DNA of 64,000 nt from Bacillota bacterium (GCA_023391105.1 JAEWBO010000025.1:62001-126000); one strand, 5' to 3'; positions 9,485 through 17,154 are shown, counted from the stretch's first letter. The notes: generated by a model from the sequence alone, not told the origin. Numbers and translations: made by a program.

Positions 9485-10308
9485 ATATTGACTCCTTTGG
9501 CCATGTTGCTGAGCAGTATCTCCAGCTTTTGTGTATCGCGGTCCGTAAGCGCCTGATCAATCGTATCAAGATTGTGCTTTAAGCGCGCAAGGCTCCGCTG
9601 CAAATATTCTGCGTTATCCATCAATAGTCCTGCCCAGAGCGACGCGTTAAGGTCGGCCACGCGCGTGATGGCTTGAAAGCTGCCGCCCGCAAAGCGCTCC
9701 AGCCCCTTGCCGACAGCATAAACCGCAAGCGCGGCCACATGCGGCAGATGGCTAAGGTCTGCCACCACTGCGTCGTGCAGCGCGGGGGAGAGTGACGTCA
9801 TCTCGCTGCATTGCAGCGCCTTGCACAGGAATTTTGCCCATTCGAGCGCGGCGTCTGTCGTCTTCTCGGCTGGCGTCAATATCAGATGCGCATCCTTAAA
9901 AAGCGCGGCGTCGGCGTTCGCGTAGCCCGCTTTTTCGCTGCCAGCCATCGGATGCAGACACAGCAGCGCATGCTGCGGCAGCACCGCATCGTAAAGCGCG
10001 TCCACAAGCGCGGTTTTAAGACCCGATAGCTCCGCGAATACGCCGCCGTCCACGAGGCGCTGCTTCACCTGCTCGTAGACGCCGGGAACGGCATGCGGCG
10101 GAAGCGCGCATATCACGATATCAAAGCACTGATCGTCATCCGTAAAACCCGCTTCAATCACGCCCTCGGCTTTGGCCGCTTGGATGGATTGAGAATCGGT
10201 ATCCAGCGCATATATGTGCTTGCAGCCCGCGCTGTGCAGCGCCTTGGCCACTGAGCCGCCGATCAGCCCAAGGCCCGCGATGAGTATGCGGCTGTCTGTA
10301 AATCGCAT
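9481..10308 (-). CDS. tyrA: Prephenate dehydrogenase
   Basis: It oxidatively decarboxylates prephenate to 4-hydroxyphenylpyruvate on the tyrosine branch. The Rossmann motif GLGLIGGSVAKALH is near the N-terminus, followed by HPMAGSEKAGYANAD (catalytic His region) and HLPHVAALAVY. The 275-residue length matches the plain enzyme without a C-terminal ACT domain, so feedback control of this step is probably weaker than for pheA. The start codon shares a base with the aroF stop (TAATG) and the end overlaps aroB. Confidence 0.95.
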   Translation of the reverse strand: MRFTDSRILIAGLGLIGGSVAKALHSAGCKHIYALDTDSQSIQAAKAEGVIEAGFTDDDQCFDIVICALPPHAVPGVYEQVKQRLVDGGVFAELSGLKTALVDALYDAVLPQHALLCLHPMAGSEKAGYANADAALFKDAHLILTPAEKTTDAALEWAKFLCKALQCSEMTSLSPALHDAVVADLSHLPHVAALAVYAVGKGLERFAGGSFQAITRVADLNASLWAGLLMDNAEYLQRSLARLKHNLDTIDQALTDRDTQKLEILLSNMAKGVNI

Positions 10309-11324
10309 TATATTGTCCTGCCCATCAGTTCGGCCGCGCCTTTTAACTTCTGTGCCACGGCAGAGAATTTTTCGGGAAGCAGAGATTGCTTGCCGTCGGA
10401 CAGCGCTTCTGCGGGGCTTTCATGCACCTCGATCATCACCCCGTCTGCACCCGCGCAGATGGCCGCAACGGAGAGCGGTTCCACGGCCCACCAAAGCCCT
10501 GTGGCATGACTTGGGTCAACGATGATGGGCAGATGGCTCTGACGTTTGATAACGGGCACAGCTGATATATCCAGCGTGTTGCGCGTCGCCGTCTCGAACG
10601 TGCGAATGCCGCGCTCGCAAAGTATCACGTTGGGGTTGCCGCCCGCCGCGATGTATTCGGCGCTCATCAGCCATTCCTCAATCGTGGCACTGAGACCCCT
10701 TTTTAGCAGCACGGGTGTTTTTGATTTGCCAAGCTCTCTTAGCAGCACGAAGTTTTGCATGTTGCGCGCGCCCACCTGAATCACATCCACCTTATCAACG
10801 AACAGATCGACATATTCGACGCTTGTGATCTCGGTCACGATGGGCAGCCCCGTTTCCGCCTTGGCGGTCTCCAGATACTTAAGCCCTTCGATGCCCAGCC
10901 CCTGAAAGCGGTACGGGCTGGTGCGCGGTTTGAACGCGCCGCCACGCAGGAAATTCGCGCCCGCGGCTTTCACCTTGTGCGCCGTGGAGATGATCTGTTC
11001 CTCGCTCTCCACGCTGCACGGCCCTGCCATCAGCGCAAGCGCCTTGCCGCCGATGGTAAAGCCGTTGCCTTCGACAACCGTATCGTCCGGATGAAACGCG
11101 CGGTTCACCTTCTTATAAGGCTCCTGCACGCGCATCACTTTTCTGACGACACTGCGCTCCTGTATCGGCTCGGTGTCCAGCGCGGATGTGTCACCGATCA
11201 GGCCGAGTATGGAGTAGTTCACGCCGTCCATACGCTGTATCTCAAGCGAATAATCATGCTCGAGAAAATGGATGAGGTCTTCAACCTTTTGTTGTTCCGC
11301 GCCTGGTTTTAGAATAATAATCAT
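10308..11324 (-). CDS. aroF: 3-deoxy-7-phosphoheptulonate (DAHP) synthase with N-terminal ferredoxin-like domain
   Basis: It condenses PEP and erythrose-4-phosphate, the committed step of aromatic synthesis. Residues 1-70 form the ferredoxin-like regulatory domain typical of class I-beta enzymes (MIIILKPGAEQQKVEDLIHFL). The barrel follows with MAGPCSVESEEQI, LRGGAFKPRTSPYRFQG, QVGARNMQNF, LLKRGLSAT and DPSHATG. It is the first structural gene after the attenuator, and tyrA starts on its stop codon. The ribosome site is AAGGA about 10 bases upstream. Confidence 0.96.
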   Translation of the reverse strand: MIIILKPGAEQQKVEDLIHFLEHDYSLEIQRMDGVNYSILGLIGDTSALDTEPIQERSVVRKVMRVQEPYKKVNRAFHPDDTVVEGNGFTIGGKALALMAGPCSVESEEQIISTAHKVKAAGANFLRGGAFKPRTSPYRFQGLGIEGLKYLETAKAETGLPIVTEITSVEYVDLFVDKVDVIQVGARNMQNFVLLRELGKSKTPVLLKRGLSATIEEWLMSAEYIAAGGNPNVILCERGIRTFETATRNTLDISAVPVIKRQSHLPIIVDPSHATGLWWAVEPLSVAAICAGADGVMIEVHESPAEALSDGKQSLLPEKFSAVAQKLKGAAELMGRTI

Positions 11325-11340
11325 GTTTTTTCCGTCCTTC

Positions 11341-11430
11341 CGTCCTACAAAGGGAGTTTGCTTCGCTCCCCAAATTTTTTTGCACGATGGTGCATATTTA
11401 AAAAGGGAGCCCGGTAATGAGCTCCCTTTG
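11341..11430 (-). terminator. Attenuator of the aro operon: terminator hairpin plus alternative GGGAG/CTCCC segments
   Basis: Read on the minus strand, a 9-bp stem AAAGGGAGC / GCTCCCTTT (11429-11421 with 11410-11402, 10-base loop) runs into a short T tract, as an intrinsic terminator. A further GGGAG and CTCCC pair lies downstream (about 11370-11350), so segments 1-2, 2-3, 3-4 or 1-4 could pair in alternative ways. A small TGCAC-CATC-GTGCA hairpin lies between. Placement between a Tyr/Phe-rich leader peptide and aroF fits ribosome-mediated attenuation; which pairing forms the antiterminator cannot be settled by eye. Confidence 0.75.
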
Positions 11431-11459
11431 TTGACATTGTATTTAGACTAATTTGGTAA

Positions 11460-11573
11460 TCAAGCAACCCATAACCGTTTGTATCCATCGTATTTAATTA
11501 ACGTAAAGTATCCGAAGCCATAATAGCTCCGGCTGCTAAACGAATAATAACGATTGGACAAGGTTCCGTTCAT
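11460..11573 (-). CDS. Aromatic (Tyr/Phe) leader peptide of the aro operon
   Basis: A 37-codon reading frame with a good ribosome site (GAGGAG) starts at 11573 and ends with TGA at 11460-11462. It encodes 7 Tyr, 3 Phe and 1 Trp: Tyr at 9, 10, 17, 18, 22, 28 and 31, Phe at 12, 20 and 23, Trp at 35. This is far above chance and sits 16-20 bases downstream of a strong promoter and upstream of a terminator hairpin before aroF. As in pheA and trp leaders, stalling on uncharged tRNA-Tyr or tRNA-Phe should prevent termination. The peptide itself probably has no other role. Confidence 0.85.
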   Translation of the reverse strand: MNGTLSNRYYSFSSRSYYGFGYFTLIKYDGYKRLWVA

Positions 11574-11600
11574 GCCTGCTCCTCAAATTATGTTTGATTT

Positions 11601-11630
11601 ATTATATGCAAAGAAGATTTGTTTCGTCAA
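11601..11630 (-). promoter_or_regulatory. Sigma-A type promoter of the aro operon
   Basis: On the minus strand, TTGACG (11630-11625) and TATAAT (11606-11601) are separated by 18 bases. The leader peptide ATG lies 28 bases after the -10 box. No other promoter is apparent between the kinase gene and aroF. Confidence 0.85.
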
Positions 11631-11671
11631 GCAAAAATTTGAAATAGATTACGCAATTGTTCCCAGTGTTG

Positions 11672-12295
11672 CTAACGATGGCTATTGGTGATGGCTTGTC
11701 TGCCGGTATCGAAAATGAGATCACAGCTTTGCTCAATATCCAGCGCTTCGAAATAGATGTTCTCAAGCGGTATCCATTCGGTAATGAAGCGCTTGAGCAT
11801 CGCATCGCCGCTTCTTTGGCGTATGCGTGTAAGCTGAGTGTCTTCGTCCGTCTTCAAAAACAGCTTTAAGTCGTAAATATCACCCAATGCGGGATGCAGG
11901 CAGTAAACCCCTTCGACGATACTGAGCGCCTTGGGAGACACCAAAACGGCATCCTTATAGCGGCCTGTCTTGCAGTCATATGGGCGATATGAAAAACCGC
12001 TGCCGTTTTCCAACCTTGAGGACACTTCATCAGCAAAGCGTTCATAGTCCACATTCCCGCCCGGCTCACTCAAACGCCCGGGCGTTTTTCGCTCCTGCGG
12101 CAGAAAAAAGTCGTCCATATGAAACACATTGCAGTCGTAAATCTCAGCCAGCAGTCCGGCGAGCGTGGTTTTACCGCTGGCGCTGCCGCCGTCTATCGCG
12201 ACGGTGACGATCCGCTTTTCTTCCAGCAGCGCGTCAATGTGCCTGAAAACGTCAATATATTCGGTATACGCCGTTTTGATTACAAGATTCTTCAT
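11672..12295 (-). CDS. Uridine kinase / phosphoribulokinase-family P-loop kinase
   Basis: The 207-residue protein has Walker A GGSASGKTT at about residues 36-44, MDDFFLP (catalytic/base Asp and metal), RLSEPGGNVDYERF, and SIVEGVYCLHP (Walker B-like with Glu). These define the uridine kinase-like family, which phosphorylates nucleosides and related small molecules; the true substrate is not certain. Its ATG overlaps the stop of the ECF transporter gene (ATGA), so the two are translationally coupled. A transporter coupled to a kinase suggests the kinase traps what is imported. Confidence 0.8.
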   Translation of the reverse strand: MKNLVIKTAYTEYIDVFRHIDALLEEKRIVTVAIDGGSASGKTTLAGLLAEIYDCNVFHMDDFFLPQERKTPGRLSEPGGNVDYERFADEVSSRLENGSGFSYRPYDCKTGRYKDAVLVSPKALSIVEGVYCLHPALGDIYDLKLFLKTDEDTQLTRIRQRSGDAMLKRFITEWIPLENIYFEALDIEQSCDLIFDTGRQAITNSHR

Positions 12296-12828
12296 GCAGA
12301 CAGTGTCGTTTCCTTACCGTTGTTTTTTTCCAGCGCCATCACGAGTATCGGAATCAGTATGATCTGAAGCGCAATGCCCGGCAATGCCTTTAAAAACGCG
12401 CCGCCCATAAACATCTCCCATGAAAAAGCGGTGTCGCCAAAGCCGTAGAGCACAAAGCTGACCGCGCCCCAGACGATGCGCCCTGCGACCATAGATATCA
12501 GCAGCACGGCATAGACGCAGCCGATTTTCTTGGGAAAGCACCTGTACAGCAGCCCCGTCATCAGGCCGTAGGCGGCCAGCTCAAAAGCCATGGCGACGGC
12601 TATGGGAAACATAGGCGGCATACCGACCAGCGCGCTTCGCAGCAGCGGCGCGACAGCGCCCACGGCCAGCCCGTATTGCCAGCCGCAGAAAAAACCGCAC
12701 AGCAGCACAGGAATGTGCATGGGCAGCAGCATGTTGCCGATGGCGGGAATTTGTCCGGTCAGAAGCGGAAGCAGCAGCGCGATCGCCAGAAATACCGCGC
12801 TGAGTACAAGGTTTTTTGTAGATTTCAT
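12292..12828 (-). CDS. ECF transporter S component (substrate unknown)
   Basis: About 178 residues with roughly six hydrophobic segments. The pattern LLPMHIPVLLCGFFCGWQYGLAVG followed by PLLRS and MPPMFPIAVAMAFELAAYG is typical of vitamin-type S components that work with a shared EcfT and EcfA1/A2, not encoded here. The start at 12828 has GGAGG nine bases upstream; the longer frame to 12861 would start inside the terminator of the leader. It is the first gene of a two-gene operon with the kinase. Similarity by eye is to the PanT/folate-like group, but I cannot name the ligand. Confidence 0.8.
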   Translation of the reverse strand: MKSTKNLVLSAVFLAIALLLPLLTGQIPAIGNMLLPMHIPVLLCGFFCGWQYGLAVGAVAPLLRSALVGMPPMFPIAVAMAFELAAYGLMTGLLYRCFPKKIGCVYAVLLISMVAGRIVWGAVSFVLYGFGDTAFSWEMFMGGAFLKALPGIALQIILIPILVMALEKNNGKETTLSA

Positions 12829-12846
12829 CAAAAAATGTCCTCCAAT

Positions 12847-12963
12847 AAAAAAATACCACAAATATCGGCTTTCCCATGCGGAAAGCGGATACCTTCATGG
12901 TATCATTCAAGAACAACGCTTTGTTTAATCCCACCGGCTTCATGCCGATGGATATCTGACAAC
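12847..12963 (-). promoter_or_regulatory. Structured 5' leader with intrinsic terminator and competing hairpin (candidate riboswitch or attenuator)
   Basis: Minus-strand RNA from about 12963 folds by eye as follows. An 8-bp hairpin CCATCGGC / GCCGGTGG with loop ATGAA comes first (about 12951-12931). A second, GATACC / GGTATC, has the same ATGAA loop (about 12905-12889), and then GCTTTCC / GGAAAGC (about 12886-12868). The 5' arm of the second hairpin can instead join a long helix enclosing the third, ATACCATGAA...TATC with GATA...TTTGTGGTAT, directly followed by seven T residues (12853-12847): an intrinsic terminator. The second hairpin would then be part of an antiterminator. No known riboswitch class was recognised. 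Confidence 0.6.
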
Positions 12964-12969
12964 GCATAG

Positions 12970-12998
12970 ATTAAAACATATTATCCTATAAGGGTCAA
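12970..12998 (-). promoter_or_regulatory. Promoter of the ECF S component - kinase operon
   Basis: TTGACC (12998-12993) and TTTAAT (12975-12970) on the minus strand, spacing 17. It would start RNA near 12963, leaving a leader of about 135 bases before the ATG at 12828. Confidence 0.6.
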
Positions 12999-13049
12999 GA
13001 CTTACGATATAATGTTAGCACAATTGGTATGGGTATTCGTATTTTTGTC

Positions 13050-13078
13050 TTGTCAGGCTGTTTTCCTTATGTTATAAT
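13050..13078 (+). promoter_or_regulatory. Promoter of rplS
   Basis: TTGTCA (13050-13055) and TATAAT (13073-13078) with a 17-base spacer. The first ATG downstream with a strong GGGAGGAGG site is rplS at 13155. Confidence 0.75.
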
Positions 13079-13154
13079 CACGAGGTTGATTTAGGGTGGT
13101 CCGCTTTCCGCATTTTGACGGTTATGAACACCTATACTGGGAGGAGGAATCAGC

Positions 13155-13499
13155 ATGAGCCAAATTATCAGAGCCATTGAGCAAGAACAAATGCGCACAG
13201 ATGTGCCTGAGATCAAAATCGGCGACGTCGTGAAGGTGTCTGTCAAGGTTGTAGAAGGCACAAGAGAGCGTTTACAGGCTTTCGAGGGATACGTTATCGC
13301 CAACACAGGCGGTGGCATCAAGGAAACGATCACTGTTCGCCGCGTGTCTTTCGGTATTGGTGTGGAAAGAACGTTCCCCGTTCATTCGCCGAAGATCGCA
13401 AGCATCGAAGTGATGCGGCACAGCCAAGTTAGGCGGTCGAAGCTTTACTACCTGCGTGATCGGGTCGGCAAGTCTGCCAAACTTAAGGAAAAAAGATAA
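13155..13499 (+). CDS. rplS: 50S ribosomal protein L19
   Basis: A 114-residue basic protein of the large subunit that lies at the interface with the 30S subunit. The sequence has GDVVKVSVKVVEGTRERLQAFEGYVIA and the C-terminal VRRSKLYYLRDRVGKSAKLKEK typical of L19. It is preceded by a strong ribosome site and its own promoter and followed by an intrinsic terminator, so it is a single-gene unit here, without the trmD and rimM genes found next to it in many genomes (they could lie elsewhere). Confidence 0.97.
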   Translation: MSQIIRAIEQEQMRTDVPEIKIGDVVKVSVKVVEGTRERLQAFEGYVIANTGGGIKETITVRRVSFGIGVERTFPVHSPKIASIEVMRHSQVRRSKLYYLRDRVGKSAKLKEKR

Positions 13500-13506
13500 T
13501 AAAAAT

Positions 13507-13534
13507 AAAGAAGCCGGTTACCGGCTTCTTTTAT
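13507..13534 (+). terminator. Intrinsic terminator after rplS
   Basis: Perfect 11-bp stem AAAGAAGCCGG / CCGGCTTCTTT with a TTA loop, ending in a T-rich stretch, eight bases after the rplS stop. Confidence 0.92.
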
Positions 13535-13541
13535 TTCACCC

Positions 13542-13658
13542 CATGAGAAGTATTTTGACATCGTAGGATAATACGTAATATTCTATATCGTTATTACTGA
13601 AGATAAAACCGTAGAAATCCATCGTGTGATTCATGGAATGCGTGTTATCCCAATATGA
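13542..13658 (+). pseudogene. Decayed RelE/ParE-type toxin remnant (C-terminal part)
   Basis: One frame reads HEKYFDIVG, a stop (TAA 13569-13571), then YVIFYIVITEDKTVEIHRV and IHGMRVIPI to a TGA at 13656. The YxxFY...V.IHRVIHG.R pattern is the C-terminal end of RelE/ParE family mRNA interferases or gyrase poisons. The N-terminal half, a start codon and any antitoxin gene are missing, so this is a relic rather than a working toxin. Confidence 0.6.
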
Positions 13659-13877
13659 TGTAACAAAACGAACCTTAGTGCCTGAAAAGCGTTGCAGGGC
13701 TAAATGTCATCTCGACAGATCAGCATAACTTATTTCATCATTACATCCTTTAAGGTTTTTAATTCTTTCCTTCTCTAAATAATAAGCCTGTTTTAATTCT
13801 TTTTTCAAAACATCTCTTATTTATGGTATACTTTTATAAGTTTTATAAGGCTAAAAAGATATAGATAAGGTATAAAC
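13659..13877 (+). other. Intergenic stretch before rbgA
   Basis: AT-rich DNA following the toxin relic. No reading frame of note, no hairpin-plus-T-tract and no RNA gene was recognised. Several TATAAG/TTATGG-like boxes near 13820-13850 may serve as the rbgA promoter. Confidence 0.5.
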
Positions 13878-14726
13878 ATGGACATACAATGGTATCCCGG
13901 TCATATGGCCAAATCACGCCGGCAGATCGGTGAAAAGCTAAAGCTTATCAATGTCGCGGTGATTGCGATAGACGCACGCGCGCCAAAAAGTACGCTCAGC
14001 CCCGATCTTTTGGAGCTGCTTTCGGGCAAGGCGTGCATCGTGGTGCTCAACAAAAGCGACCTCGCGGATGAACACCAGACCAAGCTGTGGACGGATTATT
14101 ACAAAAGTGAGTTCGGCAATGCGCTTTCCTTTAATGCGATGCGTGACAAGAAGGGTGTGCTGCTTGGCGCCATCAGCAAAGCCGCTGCGCCCGTGATTGC
14201 CCGGTACGCCGAAAAAGGCGTGCGCAAAACCATCCGCGTGCTTGTCGCGGGCATACCCAACGTGGGCAAATCGGCCATTATCAACCGCCTTGTGGGGCAA
14301 AAGAGCGCCAAGGAGGGGGACAAGCCGGGCGTGACGCGCGGCTTGCAGTGGGTGAAGCTTTCAGACACATTAGAGCTGTTGGATTCGCCGGGGCTGCTCT
14401 GGCCTAAGATCGAGTCTCAGCAGACCGCTGCCAAGATCGCGGTGTGCGGCAGCTTAAAGCAGGAGATTCTCGACGAGACGGCGCTGGCCGTCGCGCTTAT
14501 CGATATGCTGCGTTCCGCCGCGCCGGGCGCCATCGCCGGGCGGTATGGCGTGGAGGAAGAGGGTGCGGCGCACGAGGTGCTCGAAGCGATATGCGTCAAA
14601 AGAGGGTTTTTGCAGCGCCAGGGCGAAACAGATACGGAGCGCGGTGCAAAGGTGCTGCTCGATGAATTCAGAGGAGGACGCCTCGGGCGTATTACGCTTG
14701 AGCGCTTCGGTGACGATGCAGAATGA
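13878..14726 (+). CDS. rbgA: Ribosome biogenesis GTPase RbgA (YlqF)
   Basis: A circularly permuted GTPase needed for late assembly of the 50S subunit. The permuted order of motifs is visible: NKSD (G4), then GIPNVGKSAIIN (G1), PGVT (G2) and DSPGLLWP (G3); the segment DARAPKSTLSP near residue 35 is the usual N-terminal feature. The C-terminal third is the ANTAR-like helical RNA-binding domain. It starts a run rbgA-rnhB-yraN with overlapping ends. Confidence 0.96.
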   Translation: MDIQWYPGHMAKSRRQIGEKLKLINVAVIAIDARAPKSTLSPDLLELLSGKACIVVLNKSDLADEHQTKLWTDYYKSEFGNALSFNAMRDKKGVLLGAISKAAAPVIARYAEKGVRKTIRVLVAGIPNVGKSAIINRLVGQKSAKEGDKPGVTRGLQWVKLSDTLELLDSPGLLWPKIESQQTAAKIAVCGSLKQEILDETALAVALIDMLRSAAPGAIAGRYGVEEEGAAHEVLEAICVKRGFLQRQGETDTERGAKVLLDEFRGGRLGRITLERFGDDAE

Positions 14727-15339
14727 GGAGCTAGATAGGCTCATCGCCATGAGCCAATATGAAAAACCGTTTTGGGACTCGGGTGCGCTTGTCGCGGGAA
14801 TCGATGAAGCAGGCCGCGGGCCGCTTGCGGGCCCGTGCGTGGCGGCAGCCGTGGTGATGCCGCGCGGTTGCCTGATCGCGGGCGTGGACGATTCCAAGAA
14901 GCTGACCGAAAAAAAGCGCGAAGCGCTTTATGAGGAAATTACCGATAAGGCGCTCTGTTACGCCGTGGGTGTATCGGACAGCGGCCTCATCGATGAGATC
15001 AATATTTTGAATGCGGCCAAGCGCGCGTTTGCACAGGCCATAGCCGGCCTGTCCATTCAGCCTGACTATGTGTTTTCCGACCGTATCGGCGGTATTGAGA
15101 TTGAGTGCCCATACGAAGAGATCACGGGCGGAGACGCGCTGTGCTACAGCATCGCCGCCGCATCCATCATCGCCAAGGTCACGAGAGACCGCATGATGCG
15201 CGGCTATGAGCAACAATACCCGGGCTATGGCTTCGCCAAACACAAGGGTTATGCAACCAAACAGCATCGTGAATGCATATTGGAGCTCGGTGTGTGCGAG
15301 ATTCACCGCATGTCGTTTTTAAAGAAGCTGATCGGATGA
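14716..15339 (+). CDS. rnhB: Ribonuclease HII
   Basis: It removes ribonucleotides from RNA/DNA hybrids. GIDEAGRGPLAGP carries the first Asp-Glu pair of the active site; DDSKKLTEKKRE and ASIIAKVTRDRMM carry further family residues. I start at ATG 14716, which overlaps the end of rbgA by 11 bases and leaves the usual 25-30 residue lead before GIDEAG. Upstream in-frame starts (14545, 14662) lie inside rbgA and would add a non-homologous tail. Confidence 0.95.
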   Translation: MQNEELDRLIAMSQYEKPFWDSGALVAGIDEAGRGPLAGPCVAAAVVMPRGCLIAGVDDSKKLTEKKREALYEEITDKALCYAVGVSDSGLIDEINILNAAKRAFAQAIAGLSIQPDYVFSDRIGGIEIECPYEEITGGDALCYSIAAASIIAKVTRDRMMRGYEQQYPGYGFAKHKGYATKQHRECILELGVCEIHRMSFLKKLIG

Positions 15340-15701
15340 ACATGCGCGAACGGGGTGACCGCGGCGAAGAACAGGCTGCGGCATATCTTGAACAAAACGG
15401 CTGCACCATACTCAAAAGAAATCACTGCATACGCGGCGGGGAAGTCGACATCATATTTAAGGATGGCGGCACCATCGTATTCTGCGAGGTAAAAACTCGC
15501 ACGCAAAACCGGTTTGGGACGCCCGCCGAAGCGGTGACGGCTGTGAAGCAGCGGCGTATTTGCCGGGCGGCGCTCGATTATGCGTATCAAAAAAAATGCA
15601 TTGATGAAAGCATCAGATTTGATATAATAGAGGTCATGAGCGACAAAATTAACCATATAAAGGGCGCTTTTGATTTTATCGAAGATACAGGGGAACGATG
15701 A
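15336..15701 (+). CDS. yraN: YraN family protein (UPF0102, endonuclease-like fold)
   Basis: A 121-residue protein with the restriction-endonuclease-like core seen in this family: GEVDIIFKDGGTIVFCEVKTR carries the Asp...Glu-x-Lys arrangement of that fold. The start at 15336 overlaps the rnhB stop (ATGA), and the end overlaps the next gene by four bases. Function is not established; conserved linkage to rnhB and comM suggests a role in DNA metabolism. Confidence 0.92.
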   Translation: MNMRERGDRGEEQAAAYLEQNGCTILKRNHCIRGGEVDIIFKDGGTIVFCEVKTRTQNRFGTPAEAVTAVKQRRICRAALDYAYQKKCIDESIRFDIIEVMSDKINHIKGAFDFIEDTGER

Positions 15702-17140
15702 AAAGGATCTTAGTTCTTTTAATTATAATCATGCTGCTGGCCTCATTGCCGTTGGGGACGGCTTTTGCGGACGACGCGTTCAAACCGTCTGCCGCTTCTT
15801 CTTCCGCTACAGTACTGGCTACCATATTGACCATCGTGATAGCAGCGATTTTTATTATTGTGTGCGTGCTGCTCAATATCCGCACCGGTTTCGCTGACGA
15901 TGACGAATCAACATGGTCGGGTTTTGTATTGACGGCTGTGCTTGCGGTGGCCATTCGCGTCATCGTGGCGCTGATTTACGAAGGGTTTACGACGGATATC
16001 GGCTGCTTTAAGGGCTGGGCCGTTGGGGTCTATGAGAGCGGCCCGTCTCATTTTTACACCTCCGGCATATTCGCGGATTATCCGCCGGGTTATATGTATG
16101 TGCTTTGGGTACTCGGATTTTTGAGAGACCTTTTTTCCATTGAGGCGTCCGGCGCTTTTTTTACGCTCATCATCAAGCTGCCGTCTATCGCGGCAGAGGT
16201 TATCACGGCTGTTATCGTGTTCAAAGCCGCGAAGAAGGAAATGGGCAAAACATTCGCGTTGCTGTGCGCAGCTTTTATACTGTTCAATCCGGCGCTGTTT
16301 TTCAACAGCAGTGTCTGGGGGCAGGTGGACGCTTTCTTTATACTTTTCGCTGTGCTCACTATTTATTATCTGAGGAAGGACAAGCCTTGGATCGGCGCGT
16401 TTTTTTTCGCATTCGCGCTGCTTATCAAGCCGCAGGCAATTATGCTGCTGCCCGTGATCGGGCTGTATTATCTGTTTGCGCTGTTTAAAAAGGACAGCCT
16501 GAGACGCGGTGTGCTCGGCTTAATCGGCGGTCTTATAATCGGCGCGGCAGTATTTATCTTGGGTGTGCTGCCGTTTACGGGCGATCAGCCGATAACCTGG
16601 ATATTTGAAAAATATATGGGTACCGTCAAGTCCTATCCTTATGCCTCCATTAACGCGTTTAATCTGTTTGCGCTGACAGGCGCCAACTGGCGGCCAAGCG
16701 ATTCGCCGCTGTGGTTCTTTACTTACCAGACATGGGGCATCATATTTATTGTCATGACCTGCGCATTTGTGGTGTTTTTGCAATGGCGTTCACGCGGTCA
16801 GGGGCGGTTTTTCGACGTGGCGGCGTTTCTGATCATTTCCGTGTTTATGCTCGGTCATTCCATGCACGACAGGTACATATTGCCGGGAATCGTCTTTCTG
16901 CTGCTCGCGTATGTGTATTCGCGGGACGGCGCATCGCTGTTTTTTGGCGCGGCCTTCTCGATAACGGCGCTGCTCAATCAGATGGTGGTGCTGTATGCGG
17001 ATTCGGTATTGCCGCCTGAGCTGCCGACATTGCTGATTTCAGGCGTTAATGTGCTTTTGTATATTATTTATTTCATGTTTACGTTTAAAAAACTTTCCAG
17101 CAGCGCTTTGCTTATCAAAAGCCCCGCGCTCAAAGGGTAA
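15698..17140 (+). CDS. Membrane GT-C type glycosyltransferase (GT87/Gpi18-like)
   Basis: 480 residues with an N-terminal signal-like segment (MKRILVLLIIIMLLASLPLG) and about 10-12 hydrophobic helices. Motifs DIGCFKGWA on the first outer loop, DYPPGYMY, and SVWGQVDAFF with LLIKPQ match lipid-linked-sugar-dependent mannosyltransferase-like membrane enzymes. It would use a polyprenyl-phosphate sugar at the outer face of the membrane. It is coupled to yraN by an ATGA overlap and followed 14 bases later by a PMT-like gene. The acceptor is unknown. Confidence 0.75.
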   Translation: MKRILVLLIIIMLLASLPLGTAFADDAFKPSAASSSATVLATILTIVIAAIFIIVCVLLNIRTGFADDDESTWSGFVLTAVLAVAIRVIVALIYEGFTTDIGCFKGWAVGVYESGPSHFYTSGIFADYPPGYMYVLWVLGFLRDLFSIEASGAFFTLIIKLPSIAAEVITAVIVFKAAKKEMGKTFALLCAAFILFNPALFFNSSVWGQVDAFFILFAVLTIYYLRKDKPWIGAFFFAFALLIKPQAIMLLPVIGLYYLFALFKKDSLRRGVLGLIGGLIIGAAVFILGVLPFTGDQPITWIFEKYMGTVKSYPYASINAFNLFALTGANWRPSDSPLWFFTYQTWGIIFIVMTCAFVVFLQWRSRGQGRFFDVAAFLIISVFMLGHSMHDRYILPGIVFLLLAYVYSRDGASLFFGAAFSITALLNQMVVLYADSVLPPELPTLLISGVNVLLYIIYFMFTFKKLSSSALLIKSPALKG

Positions 17141-17154
17141 GATAGGATATAAGG

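Noticed and set aside
12581..12967. Reading frame covering the ECF leader RNA and the start of the ECF gene
   Set aside because: It shares the strand but not the frame with the ECF gene, has no ribosome site and no homologous look. The RNA structure explains the region better, and there is no stop before the gene, so it is not a leader peptide.
13085..13110. GGGTGGTCCGC upstream of rplS, resembling part of a T-box
   Set aside because: Only a partial match (lacks TGGNACCGCG), no specifier stem or terminator follows, and the leader is only about 60 bases.
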